NCBI GenBank assembly: GCA_041552055.1
Contig: JBFELO010000001.1
Location: 1 to 64,000, forward strand
DNA from: JBFELO01 sp041552055
GTDB taxonomy: Bacteria > Acidobacteriota > Thermoanaerobaculia > Thermoanaerobaculales > Sulfomarinibacteraceae
Direction of reading: 5' to 3'
DNA: 64,000 bases
A program made the position numbers and the translations under genes. Positions 34,777 to 43,871 of the stretch are shown here, piece after piece; within the stretch, counting starts at the first letter, position 1, and every line of letters begins with the position of its first letter. The notes beneath the pieces were generated by a model. That model was not told the DNA's origin. It saw only the letters and a list, made by a program, of their open reading frames with translations, and did not search any database.

Positions 34777-35502
34777 TCAGCGGGCCCACACGTTGTACTT
34801 CAGAATCGTCCAGATCGCCGACACACCGTCCTTCCAGCCGATCTTCTTGCCCTCGGCGTAGGTCCGCCCGTGGTAGGCGATGGGTACCTCGTAGATGCGG
34901 CAGCCGAGGCGAGCGACCTTTGCCGTGAACTCGGGTTCGAAGCCGAACCGATCGGACTGGATCTCGAGGCGTCGGAGCACCCCGGCGGTGAACACCTTGT
35001 AACAGGTCTCCATGTCGGTGAGGTTCAGATCGGTGAACATGTTCGAGACCAGAGTCAGGAACCTGTTGCCGACGTAGTGCCAGAAGAACAGCACCCGGTG
35101 TGGTCCGCCCAGGAACCGCGATCCGTACACCACGTCCGCGCGACCATCGAGAATCGGCCGCAGCAGCGTCGGGTACTCTCCCGGGTCGTACTCGAGGTCC
35201 GCGTCCTGCACCAGCAGCAGCTCGCCCGTGGCGAGACCGAAGCCGGTTCGCAGCGCGGCGCCCTTGCCCCGGTTGCGTTCATGGCGGTGCCGCACCAGCT
35301 CGACCGACACGCCGTCCGCCCTCTCCGGCGGCTGCCACTCCGACACCAGCTGCCAGGTGGCGTCCCCCGATCCATCGTCGACCGCCACAACCTCGAGCTC
35401 CATGACCCCGCCCGGAAGGGGCGCTTGGACCACCCGCCCGAGGAGGTCGGTCACGGTTGCTTCCTCGTTGAAAACCGGAACAACGACGGTAAGGCGTGCC
35501 AT
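34777..35502 (-). CDS. Family 2 glycosyltransferase (DPM1/polyprenyl-phosphate type)
   Basis: A 241-residue GT-A protein. It begins LTVVVPVFNEEATV, with AVDDGSGDATW near 42, QDADLEYDPGEYP near 92 (the DxD-like metal site) and DVVYGSRFLGG near 115. These are typical of dolichyl/undecaprenyl-phosphate mannosyl- or glucosyltransferases. It has no C-terminal membrane helices. The frame runs on upstream through a hexamer repeat, which would encode a GDGDGD stretch; the Met at 35502 avoids this. Confidence 0.88.
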   Translation of the reverse strand: MARLTVVVPVFNEEATVTDLLGRVVQAPLPGGVMELEVVAVDDGSGDATWQLVSEWQPPERADGVSVELVRHRHERNRGKGAALRTGFGLATGELLLVQDADLEYDPGEYPTLLRPILDGRADVVYGSRFLGGPHRVLFFWHYVGNRFLTLVSNMFTDLNLTDMETCYKVFTAGVLRRLEIQSDRFGFEPEFTAKVARLGCRIYEVPIAYHGRTYAEGKKIGWKDGVSAIWTILKYNVWAR

Positions 35503-35568
35503 CTCCCTATCGAATGTACCATCGCCCCAGCTCGCATCATGCCTGTGGTCTCGACCCAGATTGGTGGG

Positions 35569-35646
35569 CCCGTCTCCGTCTCCGTCTCCGTCTCCGTGCC
35601 CGAATCGCCCCTCGGATCCGTCCAAAGGATCAGAGACGGAGACAGA
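35569..35646. repeat. Inverted hexamer-type tandem repeat upstream of the GT2 gene
   Basis: Four perfect GTCTCC units plus a GTGCCC (35571-35602) are followed at 35631-35645 by the complementary GAGACGGAGAC. It lies in the 259-base spacer between the GT2 gene and the phosphodiesterase-fold membrane protein gene. Confidence 0.75.
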
Positions 35647-35761
35647 TTCCTCGAGTGACGGTCCGTGATTCGCTCTTCCGCCTTGTCAGACTGCCCAGGC
35701 ATGGCCCGCATTGTTCACCGAGGTCTCGTCGCCAATGTGCCGTGCGCACCGCGACGGGCGT

Positions 35762-37357
35762 TCAGTCCACGACCCGCAGCGGGTGGCTCGCCAGGAAGTC
35801 CCGCCCGACTCCGTCGACGATGACGCCCCCCTCCATGTACTGGGCCACCGGCAGCCCGAGCAGGTAGCAGAGCGTCGGGGCGACGTCGATCAGGCGAGAC
35901 GCGGCGATGCGTTTCCCCCGGGGAACTCCCGGCCCACGCAGCAGCAGCGCGCCGTCCGGACACTCCTCGGCGGAGGTCCTCCAGGAGCCACCGAATCCGA
36001 GGGTTCGGCGCAGGCGCTCGTAGGAGCTCGGCGGAGCCAGCCCGTAGGGGGACACGACGGCCACCAAGGTCTCCGGCGGCGCCGCCGCCAGCAGCCGCCC
36101 GATTTGGGTGTCGAGCACCTCGATGACACGCTCCATCACCTCGCGCTCACCGGTGTGGAGTGCCTTGAGTGGCTCCAACTGGCGGCGAACGGTCGACAGA
36201 CCCCCGAGGAACACCCACACGTCGCTCGCGCCCGACGCGAGTGCACGTTCCGCCGCCTCGGTCCTGCGCTCGTCCCGCTCGACGGCGCGCACGATCCCAT
36301 CGCGTTCGTCACCGAACGGCTCCAGGGACTGCTCCAGGAGCCTCTGAACAGCACCGTCGTGTTCGACGGGGGCGGAGCGCGGCTCAACGTCGACGACCGT
36401 TACCTGCGGCCCCCACAAACCCGGCCAACCGAACACCTCCGTGGACACCCCGGAGGCTCGCAGACTCTCCCACAGTGGCGGTACCGACGACGGCGGGGGA
36501 ACGACCTGGTCCGCGACACCCCACGGCAGGATCAGACGTGAGCCCTGGGGCGTCCACGGCAGCAAACGCAAAGGCTCGTCCTCGAGCCACGGCAGCTTCC
36601 AGGTCCGGCTGGACTTCACGCCGTGGCGACCGGGGAAGGTCCCGGTCGTCAGGGTGGTCCACAAGGACTGTCGCAGGTATGGCCGGTGGGGTGTCAACGG
36701 ACCCCACGCTCCCGACTCCTGCACGAGATCCAGGTTTCGGTACCGATCGCCGGTGGCGTGGACGAGCAACACCTTGGAGTCGAGGCCCTCGACCCCGATC
36801 ACCAACAGCGGCCGCTCCGGGTGCCCGAGCGGGCGCGCCACGATGTCTACCGGAACGACCTGGGGAATCGGCTGCCAGACCAAACGCATGGTCGGCAGTG
36901 CAAGCATCACGGCCGCGAACGCCACCCGGAGGCCCAGCGACGTTCCCAGCCGACGCACGGCGCCACCGCCGGCCAGCGCCAACAGGACACCGCCGCTCCA
37001 AACGGCGACGTCCTGCCTGAGTATCCGGTGCCCGGTGGCCGTCAGATACTCGCTGTGCAGGTCTGCGTTGATCCAGCTCATTACCGCGGCGATCACGAAC
37101 ACCAGGACCGTGAACTCCGGAGCCGGCCAGTCCCCGACGTGTCGCGGCCAGCGCCGCACCAACGGCACGACCAGCAGCAGTGGCACACCTCCCAGAACGA
37201 CCCCCCAACTGAGCCACAGGGGGACCGCCGTCAACGCCGCCACCGCCGACTGCGTCACCTCGGGATTGAGGCGCATGACCATCACCTCGGCGAGCACCCC
37301 TGCAGTAGCCCCCGCCACCAGTGCGTGAATCCACGGCTCGACACCCGGGCGTCGCAT
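35762..37357 (-). CDS. Membrane-anchored phosphodiesterase-fold protein, probably catalytically dead
   Basis: A 531-residue protein. The N-terminal 160 or so residues form about five membrane helices, followed by an extracytoplasmic domain of the type I phosphodiesterase/alkaline phosphatase fold. The fold's landmarks are present: IGVEGLDSK, TTGTFPGRHGVKSS and the C-terminal IDVAPTLCYLLGLP. The metal ligands are missing: the first Asp is Glu, the DxxxH block reads LSTVRR, and the SDHG block reads SPYG. It therefore looks like a pseudoenzyme, perhaps a binding or regulatory protein. The ATG at 37357 was chosen over a TTG 9 bases upstream. Compare the intact relative at 19025-20887. Confidence 0.75.
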   Translation of the reverse strand: MRRPGVEPWIHALVAGATAGVLAEVMVMRLNPEVTQSAVAALTAVPLWLSWGVVLGGVPLLLVVPLVRRWPRHVGDWPAPEFTVLVFVIAAVMSWINADLHSEYLTATGHRILRQDVAVWSGGVLLALAGGGAVRRLGTSLGLRVAFAAVMLALPTMRLVWQPIPQVVPVDIVARPLGHPERPLLVIGVEGLDSKVLLVHATGDRYRNLDLVQESGAWGPLTPHRPYLRQSLWTTLTTGTFPGRHGVKSSRTWKLPWLEDEPLRLLPWTPQGSRLILPWGVADQVVPPPSSVPPLWESLRASGVSTEVFGWPGLWGPQVTVVDVEPRSAPVEHDGAVQRLLEQSLEPFGDERDGIVRAVERDERRTEAAERALASGASDVWVFLGGLSTVRRQLEPLKALHTGEREVMERVIEVLDTQIGRLLAAAPPETLVAVVSPYGLAPPSSYERLRRTLGFGGSWRTSAEECPDGALLLRGPGVPRGKRIAASRLIDVAPTLCYLLGLPVAQYMEGGVIVDGVGRDFLASHPLRVVD

Positions 37358-37448
37358 CGCCGCCAATGGTACACCCGGTGGTCGCGGAATCCGGTCTCGA
37401 TCGGATCTTCATGGCACCACCGCTTCTGACGTCGCTCGGGTTTGAACC

Positions 37449-37517
37449 CGTGCCCGTCTCCGTCTCCATGCCCGAATTACCGCTTGAACAGTTGTGATGT
37501 GTCGGATACGGAGACGG
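37449..37517. repeat. Inverted hexamer-type repeat between divergent genes
   Basis: CGTGCCCGTCTCCGTCTCC (37449-37467) and the complementary GGATACGGAGACGG (37504-37517) flank a 36-base loop. It lies in the 234-base promoter region shared by pyrF and the membrane protein gene. Confidence 0.7.
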
Positions 37518-37591
37518 TAACCCTCGCTCCAACTCTTGGCGCAACCGAGACACGGATCCCGTACACTCCCATCCGGAAGGTGGAACCACAG

Positions 37592-38311
37592 ATGGCAACG
37601 GCACGCGACGCACTGTGTGCGGCTCTCGACGGCAGCGACCGGCGTTGGATCCTCGAAACCGCCGAGGCCTTGGCGGGCGAGGTCGGCTGGCTCAAGGTCG
37701 GCCTCGAAGCGTTTGCCGCTCACGGCCCCTCTCTGGTGAGGTCCATCGCCGAGCTCGGGTGTCCAGTGTTTCTGGACGTCAAGCTGCACGACATTCCGAA
37801 CACAGTGCGTGGCGCCGCCGCGAACTGTGCTGCCGCCGGCGTCGGGATGTTCACGGTGCACGCCTCCGGTGGTCGCCAGATGCTGTCAGCGGCCCTCGAG
37901 GGTGCGCGTCAGGCGGCACCCGACGCACCACCCAAGGTGATCGCCGTGACGGTTCTCACGAGTCTCGACAGCCGGTCCCTGCACGGGATCGGTTACGCCG
38001 ACTCGGTCGAGGAGACGGCGCTCCGGCTCGCCCGCCTCGCCGAGACGTGCGGCGTCGACGGGGTGGTGGTCTCCGCGCACGAGGCGCGGCGGGTGCGCGC
38101 CGCCTGCGGCCCGGACTTCCTGCTCGTCACTCCCGGGATTCGGCCGTCCGGCCACGGAAACGACGATCAGCGTCGCACGGTGACGCCGGCCGAGGCGGTT
38201 CGGATGGGCGCAGACGTCCTGGTGGTAGGTCGACCGATTACGCGAGCGGAGTCACCCGTGGCGGCCGCCCGCCACATCCTCAGCGAGATGACGGCGGTGC
38301 GATCAGAATAA
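37592..38311 (+). CDS. pyrF: Orotidine-5'-phosphate decarboxylase
   Basis: Last step of UMP synthesis. The 239-residue protein has the catalytic block VFLDVKLHDIPNTV near 60, with the Asp-Lys-Asp triad, and PGIRPSGHGNDDQRR near 185. GGAAGG lies upstream of the ATG. Its stop overlaps the end of the convergent small membrane protein gene by 9 bases. Confidence 0.95.
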   Translation: MATARDALCAALDGSDRRWILETAEALAGEVGWLKVGLEAFAAHGPSLVRSIAELGCPVFLDVKLHDIPNTVRGAAANCAAAGVGMFTVHASGGRQMLSAALEGARQAAPDAPPKVIAVTVLTSLDSRSLHGIGYADSVEETALRLARLAETCGVDGVVVSAHEARRVRAACGPDFLLVTPGIRPSGHGNDDQRRTVTPAEAVRMGADVLVVGRPITRAESPVAAARHILSEMTAVRSE

Positions 38312-38671
38312 CGGCCTGTCCTCGTAGTGTTCCTTGTGCCACACGTAGGTATAGCCCGGAAACTCGATCGGGTAGTCGTAGGTCACCCTGATCTTGATAC
38401 GGGTCGAGGAGCGCTTGATCCAGATCGACTTCGCGTTGATCGGAATGTCGAGCTCCTCGGCCTTGCCGACGAGGTTCTTCTGGATCCGCTTGTCGTTGTA
38501 CTCCAGGCGGTTCGCGCGGTCCGCCATCGCCTTGACTTCCTTGTCGAACTCGCCCACCGTGACCATCACGGGCACCACCTTGATGGAGATGACCGCCACG
38601 ATTACGGCCACCAGAAACCCGACAAGACACCCGATCGGGACGTCCCCCCGCTGGTTGCGCCTCCAACTCAT
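38303..38671 (-). CDS. Small membrane protein resembling DUF4845
   Basis: A 122-residue protein with one N-terminal transmembrane helix (about 14-34, IGCLVGFLVAVIVAVISIKVV) followed by a soluble domain ending YEDRPLF. The arginine-glycine lead, the single helix ending in a lysine, and the position directly downstream of lepB recall the DUF4845 family. That family occupies the same slot in proteobacteria. Function unknown. The Met at 38671 gives a plausible N-terminus. Confidence 0.6.
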   Translation of the reverse strand: MSWRRNQRGDVPIGCLVGFLVAVIVAVISIKVVPVMVTVGEFDKEVKAMADRANRLEYNDKRIQKNLVGKAEELDIPINAKSIWIKRSSTRIKIRVTYDYPIEFPGYTYVWHKEHYEDRPLF

Positions 38672-38732
38672 CACGCATCCCCCCGAACAAGCTCCATCCT
38701 CATCCATGGTAACACCCTAGCTGTCATGAACA

Positions 38733-39413
38733 TCAGCGGATGAGGTGGAACATCCTGCCCCAACGGGTCTTGGTGAAAAAGTTGAGGAAAACCTCGGCCA
38801 GCTGACGTGCCCGGTAGCCGATGCCGCGCCATTCCCAATCGTCACGCTCGGCCTCGTACGACCAGTAGATCAGGACGGCACGTCCCTTGACGTAGCTCAG
38901 CGGCACCGGTCCCCAGAACCGCGAGTCCAGGGAGTTGTCGCGGTTGTCACCGAGACAGAAGATGCTGTCCTCCGGCACGACTCTGGGGCCGTAGTTGTCG
39001 CCCGGCAGGCCCCGCGACCGTCCCGAATGGTCACCCTTGAACACGACGTGCGATTCGTCGACGGCCTGGCCGTTGAGGAACAGCTGCTTGTCGCGGATCT
39101 CCACCTCGTCCCCGGCCACGGCGACGCATCGCTTGATGAAATCGCGTCGCGGCTGGTTCGGATACTTGAACACCACCACATCGCCCCGTCGCGGCTGCCG
39201 GTACGGCAGCAACCAGCCGAGCACGCTCGAGTCGTCAGAACCGTAGATGAACTTGTTGACCACCAGGTGATCGCCGATCAGCAGGTTGTCCATCATCGAT
39301 CCGGACGGAATCTTGAAGTTCTCGAACACGAACGTGCGCACGAACAGGGCAAGGATGAACGCTACCAGGATCGCCTCGTAGTACTCACGCAACACGGATT
39401 TCTTATGGCTCAT
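38733..39413 (-). CDS. lepB: Signal peptidase I
   Basis: A 226-residue inner-membrane protease that removes signal peptides. One membrane helix (about 12-29) precedes the catalytic Ser in IPSGSMMDNL and the general-base Lys in RDFIKRCVAVAGDEV. The GDNRDNSLDSRFWGPV box follows. It has a single transmembrane segment rather than the two of E. coli LepB. It lies 10 bases after tsaD. Confidence 0.95.
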   Translation of the reverse strand: MSHKKSVLREYYEAILVAFILALFVRTFVFENFKIPSGSMMDNLLIGDHLVVNKFIYGSDDSSVLGWLLPYRQPRRGDVVVFKYPNQPRRDFIKRCVAVAGDEVEIRDKQLFLNGQAVDESHVVFKGDHSGRSRGLPGDNYGPRVVPEDSIFCLGDNRDNSLDSRFWGPVPLSYVKGRAVLIYWSYEAERDDWEWRGIGYRARQLAEVFLNFFTKTRWGRMFHLIR

Positions 39414-39423
39414 CTTCGGAATC

Positions 39424-40539
39424 TTATCCAACCCGCCCCGCGGAGGATAGCTTTCGCATGCCCGGAGGCTGCCAGGACGAGCTCGCCCAGGCATCCAGAC
39501 GTCGCTCATCGTGGTGGATACCGCGAATCGAGCCCAGCTGCCCGGCGTGCGCGATCATCGCGGCGTTGTCGGTGGTCAGGTTCCGGGGCGGCAGGAGCAC
39601 CTCGACGCTCGACGCCACGCCCGCCGCGCGGAGTCGTTCGCGCAGCAATGTGTTGGCGGCCACACCGCCGGAGGCGGTCACCAGCTCGGGGCGATGCAGG
39701 GCGATCAACTCCTCGAGCGGGGCCAGCAACTGGTCCACGACGGCCGCCTCGAACGATGCGGCGAGGTCGGCGACCACCGATCCGTGTCGATGAGGTCCGG
39801 ACCCCTCGAGGCGCTGGTCGCGAATCCAGCGCACGGCGGCCGACTTGAGCCCGGAGAACGAAAAATCGATCCGACTGTCCCTGAGTCGCGGACGTGGGAG
39901 GGGAACCGCGTCCGGATCACCCGATCTCGCCAGGCGATCCATCTCGGGCCCGCCGGGATAACCGAGCCCGAGCACCTTGGCGACCTTGTCGAAACTCTCG
40001 CCCGCGGCGTCGTCCCGCGTCCGCGACAGCCTGCTCGCCGAGCCTGCATCCAGCCTGAACCAGCTCGAGTGACCCCCGGACGCGACCAGCGCCAGCACCC
40101 GGTCGGGCACGGGACGTGCCGGCCGCCCTTCGAGATCGAGAAACGGAGACAGGAGATGCCCCTCGAGATGGTCCACCGCCACCAGCGGAACCCGCCGCGC
40201 CCACGAGTAGGCCGCGGCAAACCGCACGCCGACCAGCAGGGCGCCGACCAACCCCGGGCCGGCGGTCACCGCCACGAGCTCCGGCGTCCCACGAGCATCC
40301 GCCAACACCCGTTCCACCAGCCAGGGCAGCGCCCTGAGGTGCTCCCGGGACGCCAACTCGGGCACCACGCCGCCGTACGGTGCGTGCGCAGCAACCTGGC
40401 TCGACAGGAGATTGACCTCGATCCGGCCCGCATCGTCGAGCACCGCGACCGCGCTTTCGTCGCACGACGTTTCGATTCCCAGCGTCCTGGGGAGCCCACC
40501 GTCCCTGCGCTCTTCTTTCTCAGCGGTCGACTGCACCAT
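39424..40539 (-). CDS. tsaD: tRNA N6-adenosine threonylcarbamoyltransferase TsaD
   Basis: Transfers threonylcarbamoyl to A37 of ANN-decoding tRNAs. The 371-residue ASKHA-fold protein has LGIETSCDESAVAV near 20, the metal-binding H-x3-H in VDHLEGH near 126 and GGVAANTLLRERL near 300. Also present are SFDKVAKVLGLGYPGGP and TTDNAAMIA. The 63-base gap behind the DUF1573 gene and tight spacing to lepB suggest one transcript. Confidence 0.95.
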   Translation of the reverse strand: MVQSTAEKEERRDGGLPRTLGIETSCDESAVAVLDDAGRIEVNLLSSQVAAHAPYGGVVPELASREHLRALPWLVERVLADARGTPELVAVTAGPGLVGALLVGVRFAAAYSWARRVPLVAVDHLEGHLLSPFLDLEGRPARPVPDRVLALVASGGHSSWFRLDAGSASRLSRTRDDAAGESFDKVAKVLGLGYPGGPEMDRLARSGDPDAVPLPRPRLRDSRIDFSFSGLKSAAVRWIRDQRLEGSGPHRHGSVVADLAASFEAAVVDQLLAPLEELIALHRPELVTASGGVAANTLLRERLRAAGVASSVEVLLPPRNLTTDNAAMIAHAGQLGSIRGIHHDERRLDAWASSSWQPPGMRKLSSAGRVG

Positions 40540-40602
40540 GCTTGGTTCACCCCACGCGCAGGCGCTCGACCTGCCACACCTCGAATCCTCTGTGAAGGGC
40601 TG

Positions 40603-41631
40603 CTACCGGATGTTTGCCCGCACCGGGACGGTGAGCTCTGGAAAGTCCGGGTCGGTCGTCGCGAGCTTGAGCAGCGCGTCCCTGGTGCCCGGGTCCGCGT
40701 CCGGTTTGACGGTCACCGTCACCTGGTACCGACGCCCCTCGTCGATGGCGGACACCTCGGCGTCGAACGCCGCATCGGTAACCTCGGCCGAGGTGACCTC
40801 AACCCCGCTGCCACCGGTGCGGTTGTTGATCACGATGACGTTGCGGCCCGGATTCGAGCTCGCCTCGACCGTGCCGAACTGGATTTGCGGGGGCGTCACG
40901 TGCAGCAGGGCACGCACCACACCGTAGACCTTGATCAGGACCGTCGGTGCCTTCGGGTGATCGGTGTGGACGGAAAGCTGAGCATTGACCGGCCCCATCG
41001 GGACCTCCTCGGAGAGTGACAGCGCGACCTCGTACTGCGGGCTCGGCCTGCCGGGGATCTGCTCCTCCTGCTGGAGTCGACGCACCGTGGCATCGAGGTA
41101 GGGCACGTTGCTGTCCACACCGGTGACCTTGAAGTCACGCTCGCCATCTCCCGACACGATCGTCACCTTTTGGGTCAACTGCTCGTGCTTGAGCGCGTTG
41201 AACCGGATCAGCGGCCGCGGCAGCACCTCGACGTAGGGCTTGACTTCCGCCTTGATGATCAGGGACACCGTCGGATCCTGAGGATCGTTCGTCATCACCA
41301 GGATCGACTTGGACACCGGACCCGAGAAGTCCCCCGTGTCGAGCTTTGCCTTCACCCATCCTGATCCGCCGGCCACGATCTCACGGTCGTAGTCGGCCAC
41401 GGTACAGCCGCACGTCGGCCGGACACTCTTGACGACCAACGTCTCCGAACCCTCGTTGACCAGCTTGAAGTTCGCCTCGACGACGTCGCCCTTGGCCACG
41501 GTCCCCTTGTCGAGGATCTTCTCCGGCACCTCCAGCTTCGGACCGGCGATACCCCTTTCCTGAGCGACGACCGACGCCGCGATCAGGCACACCACTGCGA
41601 CGGCGATTGTCGTTATTCGTCCTGTACTCAT
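40603..41631 (-). CDS. Exported DUF1573-domain protein
   Basis: A 342-residue exported protein. The signal peptide is residues 1-23 (ending ASVVAQ). The first immunoglobulin-like DUF1573 domain contains the hallmark RPTCGCTVADYD (about 71-82). Two further beta-rich segments, FNALKHEQLTQKVTIVSGDG and TPPQIQFGTVEASSNPGRN, suggest two more immunoglobulin-like domains. DUF1573 proteins are periplasmic or surface proteins with no defined activity. The ATG follows GGGAGGA. It is first in the run DUF1573-tsaD-lepB and divergent from mpl. Confidence 0.8.
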   Translation of the reverse strand: MSTGRITTIAVAVVCLIAASVVAQERGIAGPKLEVPEKILDKGTVAKGDVVEANFKLVNEGSETLVVKSVRPTCGCTVADYDREIVAGGSGWVKAKLDTGDFSGPVSKSILVMTNDPQDPTVSLIIKAEVKPYVEVLPRPLIRFNALKHEQLTQKVTIVSGDGERDFKVTGVDSNVPYLDATVRRLQQEEQIPGRPSPQYEVALSLSEEVPMGPVNAQLSVHTDHPKAPTVLIKVYGVVRALLHVTPPQIQFGTVEASSNPGRNVIVINNRTGGSGVEVTSAEVTDAAFDAEVSAIDEGRRYQVTVTVKPDADPGTRDALLKLATTDPDFPELTVPVRANIR

Positions 41632-41714
41632 GCTTCCTCCCTTGTGCTCTCAGCGCCAAACATCGACAATCTTAGGGAGCCGGCGGGCGACCGGCAACCC
41701 CGGGGAGAGCGCTT

Positions 41715-43151
41715 TTGCAGGATCGTTACCACCGTCCCGAGCGTCTGTACTTCCTGCCGATCGGCGGCACGGCGATGGCTCCTCTGGCGGGGCTGCTGCA
41801 GGAGATGGGCCACAACGTGGAGGGCGTCGACGCACAGCTCTACCCACCGATGAGCACCCTGCTGGAGGAGCTCGGAATCCCGGTTCGTCTCGGCTATGAC
41901 GGCGACCGACTTCCGCGCGAGATCGACCGGGTGATCATCGGCAACGCCGTCCCGCGCGACAACCCGGAGGTCGTTGCCGTCCTCGACCGGGGCGTGCCCC
42001 ATCTGGCGCAGGCGGAGGCGGTCGCACACTACGTGCTGGCGCGAGGCCAAGACAGCCTGGTGGTCGCGGGCACCCACGGCAAGACCACCACCTCATCGAT
42101 GCTGGCGTGGATCCTGGAGCGCTCCGGCCGAGATCCGTCCTACCTGGTGGGGGGGCTGCCGAGCTGGAGCGGTCGCGCCCACCGCCTCGGCGGTGGGGGA
42201 GAGATCGTCATCGAGGGGGACGAGTACAACACCGCCTTCTTCGACCGGGGACCGAAGTTCCTGCACTACCGCCCCCATCTCTTCGTGCTCGGACCGGTCG
42301 AGTTCGACCACGCCGACATCTACCGTGATCTGGACGCCGTCATGACCGCATTTCGTGCCGGAGCTGCCCAGGTCCCCAGACACGGCGCGGTCGTGGTGAA
42401 CGGCTGGAGTGACAACGCCCGGGTGGCGGCCCGCAACAGCACCGCGCCGGTGGTGGCGGTCGGCCCCGACGATCACGACGACCTCCAGGTCAAGAGCTGG
42501 GTCGGCGGGACCGAGGGATCGCGGGCGGAACTGCGCTGGCGCCAACACCGGCTCCGGTTCGAGATCCCGATGACAGGCGAACACAACCTGCACAACGCCG
42601 CGATGGCCCTTGCTGCGGCCCTGACGATCGGCGTCGAGGACGAGCCTGCATGTGCGGCCCTCGCCGACTTTCCAGGTGTCGCCCGCCGTCTCGAGGTCAT
42701 CGGTACCGCGCGAGAGATCACCGTCGTCGACGACTTTGCCCACCACCCGACCGCTCTCGCCGCCACCATCGCCGCCGCTCGCCAAAGCTGGCCCGGTCGC
42801 CGCCTGGTGGTGGCGTTCGAACCCCGCTCGCTCACAGCTGCCCGCCGGTCGTTCCAGCCGGCGTACCAGGACGCTCTGGCCGCGGCAGACCTGGTCATGG
42901 TGGCGGTGCCCTTCCACCACGAGCGGCTCGACCCCGACCAGGTCCTCGACCGCGACACCCTCGCCGCACATCTTGCCGAACGCGGGTTGCAGACGATCAT
43001 GCCCGGGGTGGACGACGATCCCCTGTTGGAGCTGTTGCCCGAGTTGGCGGCTGGAGACGTGGTACTGGTCTGCTCATCCGGCAACTTCCAGAATCTGCAC
43101 CGCAGACTGCTCGCTCGCATCCGGGGGGCCTCTGGTACGATCGGCCGGTGA
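41715..43151 (+). CDS. mpl: UDP-N-acetylmuramate:L-alanyl-gamma-D-glutamyl-meso-diaminopimelate ligase
   Basis: Recycles murein tripeptide by joining it to UDP-MurNAc. The 478-residue Mur-ligase-fold protein has an N-terminal Rossmann domain (FLPIGGTAMAPLAGLLQ), the ATP loop GTHGKTTT near 119, and EGDEYNTAFFDRG with KFLHYRP. These last two separate Mpl from MurC. HNLHNAAMA and VVDDFAHHPTAL follow. The start is TTG behind GGGGAG. It overlaps pgpA by four bases. meso-Diaminopimelate in the wall is consistent with dapF nearby. Confidence 0.9.
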   Translation: MQDRYHRPERLYFLPIGGTAMAPLAGLLQEMGHNVEGVDAQLYPPMSTLLEELGIPVRLGYDGDRLPREIDRVIIGNAVPRDNPEVVAVLDRGVPHLAQAEAVAHYVLARGQDSLVVAGTHGKTTTSSMLAWILERSGRDPSYLVGGLPSWSGRAHRLGGGGEIVIEGDEYNTAFFDRGPKFLHYRPHLFVLGPVEFDHADIYRDLDAVMTAFRAGAAQVPRHGAVVVNGWSDNARVAARNSTAPVVAVGPDDHDDLQVKSWVGGTEGSRAELRWRQHRLRFEIPMTGEHNLHNAAMALAAALTIGVEDEPACAALADFPGVARRLEVIGTAREITVVDDFAHHPTALAATIAAARQSWPGRRLVVAFEPRSLTAARRSFQPAYQDALAAADLVMVAVPFHHERLDPDQVLDRDTLAAHLAERGLQTIMPGVDDDPLLELLPELAAGDVVLVCSSGNFQNLHRRLLARIRGASGTIGR

Positions 43152-43651
43152 CATCGTCCCGGACAGCCTTTCTGCTCGCCACCATCGCCGGGCTCGGCGA
43201 CCGCGTCCCGGCTCCTGGAACCACCGTCGGTTCGCTGCCGCCCGCGCTCGCGTGGTGGGTCGTCAGCGCGATGTTGGCGGACCACTCTCGATCCATGCTC
43301 CTCATCGGAGTCGCCGTGGGGATCGTCATTCCAGTCGCAGTCTGGAGCTCCGGGGTGGAGGCCGGTCGGCGCGGCGGCGACGACCCGCGGGCCGTCGTGA
43401 TCGACGAGGTGGCCGGTCAGTGGCTGTGCCTGCTGATCGCAGCGATCCTCGCGCCGGCCACGAACGCGGTGGATCTCGGCATCATCGCGGCCCTCGGATT
43501 TCTGCTCTTTCGTATCCTCGATGTCGTCAAGCCGCCACCGATCAGCACCCTCGAGAGACTTCCGGGCGGCACCGGGATCGTCGCCGACGATCTGGCGGCC
43601 GGAGCGATCGCGGGGCTCGCCGCCGGCATCGTCGGCCGCTGGTTGTTCTGA
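43148..43651 (+). CDS. pgpA: Phosphatidylglycerophosphatase A
   Basis: Dephosphorylates phosphatidylglycerol phosphate in the inner membrane. The 167-residue protein has PAPGTTVGSLPPAL near 18, DPRAVVIDEVAGQWL near 80 and LDVVKPPPISTLERLPGGTG near 122, all family signatures, with several membrane helices. The start is GTG in a GTGA overlap with the mpl stop. Confidence 0.92.
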   Translation: MTSSRTAFLLATIAGLGDRVPAPGTTVGSLPPALAWWVVSAMLADHSRSMLLIGVAVGIVIPVAVWSSGVEAGRRGGDDPRAVVIDEVAGQWLCLLIAAILAPATNAVDLGIIAALGFLLFRILDVVKPPPISTLERLPGGTGIVADDLAAGAIAGLAAGIVGRWLF

Positions 43652-43696
43652 GCTGCATCCTGCCTCTCCCGTCGATTCAGGTTCGCCGTCCTGTCG

Positions 43697-43838
43697 CACC
43701 CGTTCCCGTACCCGTCCCCGTTCCCGGAGGGCCGGTGCTCTCGGCTCTCCGGCTTATCTGACCAAAACACATCGGCCTATGTGATCTATCGGAAGGTGCC
43801 ACCGGGTACGTGAACTGGAGGGGGGACGGGCACGGAGC
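43697..43838. repeat. Hexamer-type repeat between pgpA and dapF
   Basis: ACCCGTTCCCGTACCCGTCC and following units (43697-43727) use CCCGTN rather than TCCGTN hexamers. A partial complementary GGGGACGGGCACGG lies at 43822-43835. It separates two convergent genes, so a termination role is conceivable. Confidence 0.6.
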
Positions 43839-43871
43839 AAGCCTGAGTTATGGGGATTGCAGTGATTTGGG

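Noticed and set aside
35503..35625. GDGDGD-rich N-terminal extension of the GT2 protein
   Set aside because: This is a translation of the hexamer repeat; the GT-A fold begins at the Met at 35502.
32890..35658. A 922-codon open frame on the plus strand
   Set aside because: Antisense to prfA, rpmE, the dehydrogenase and the GT2 gene; no domain seen. High GC makes stops rare on the opposite strand.
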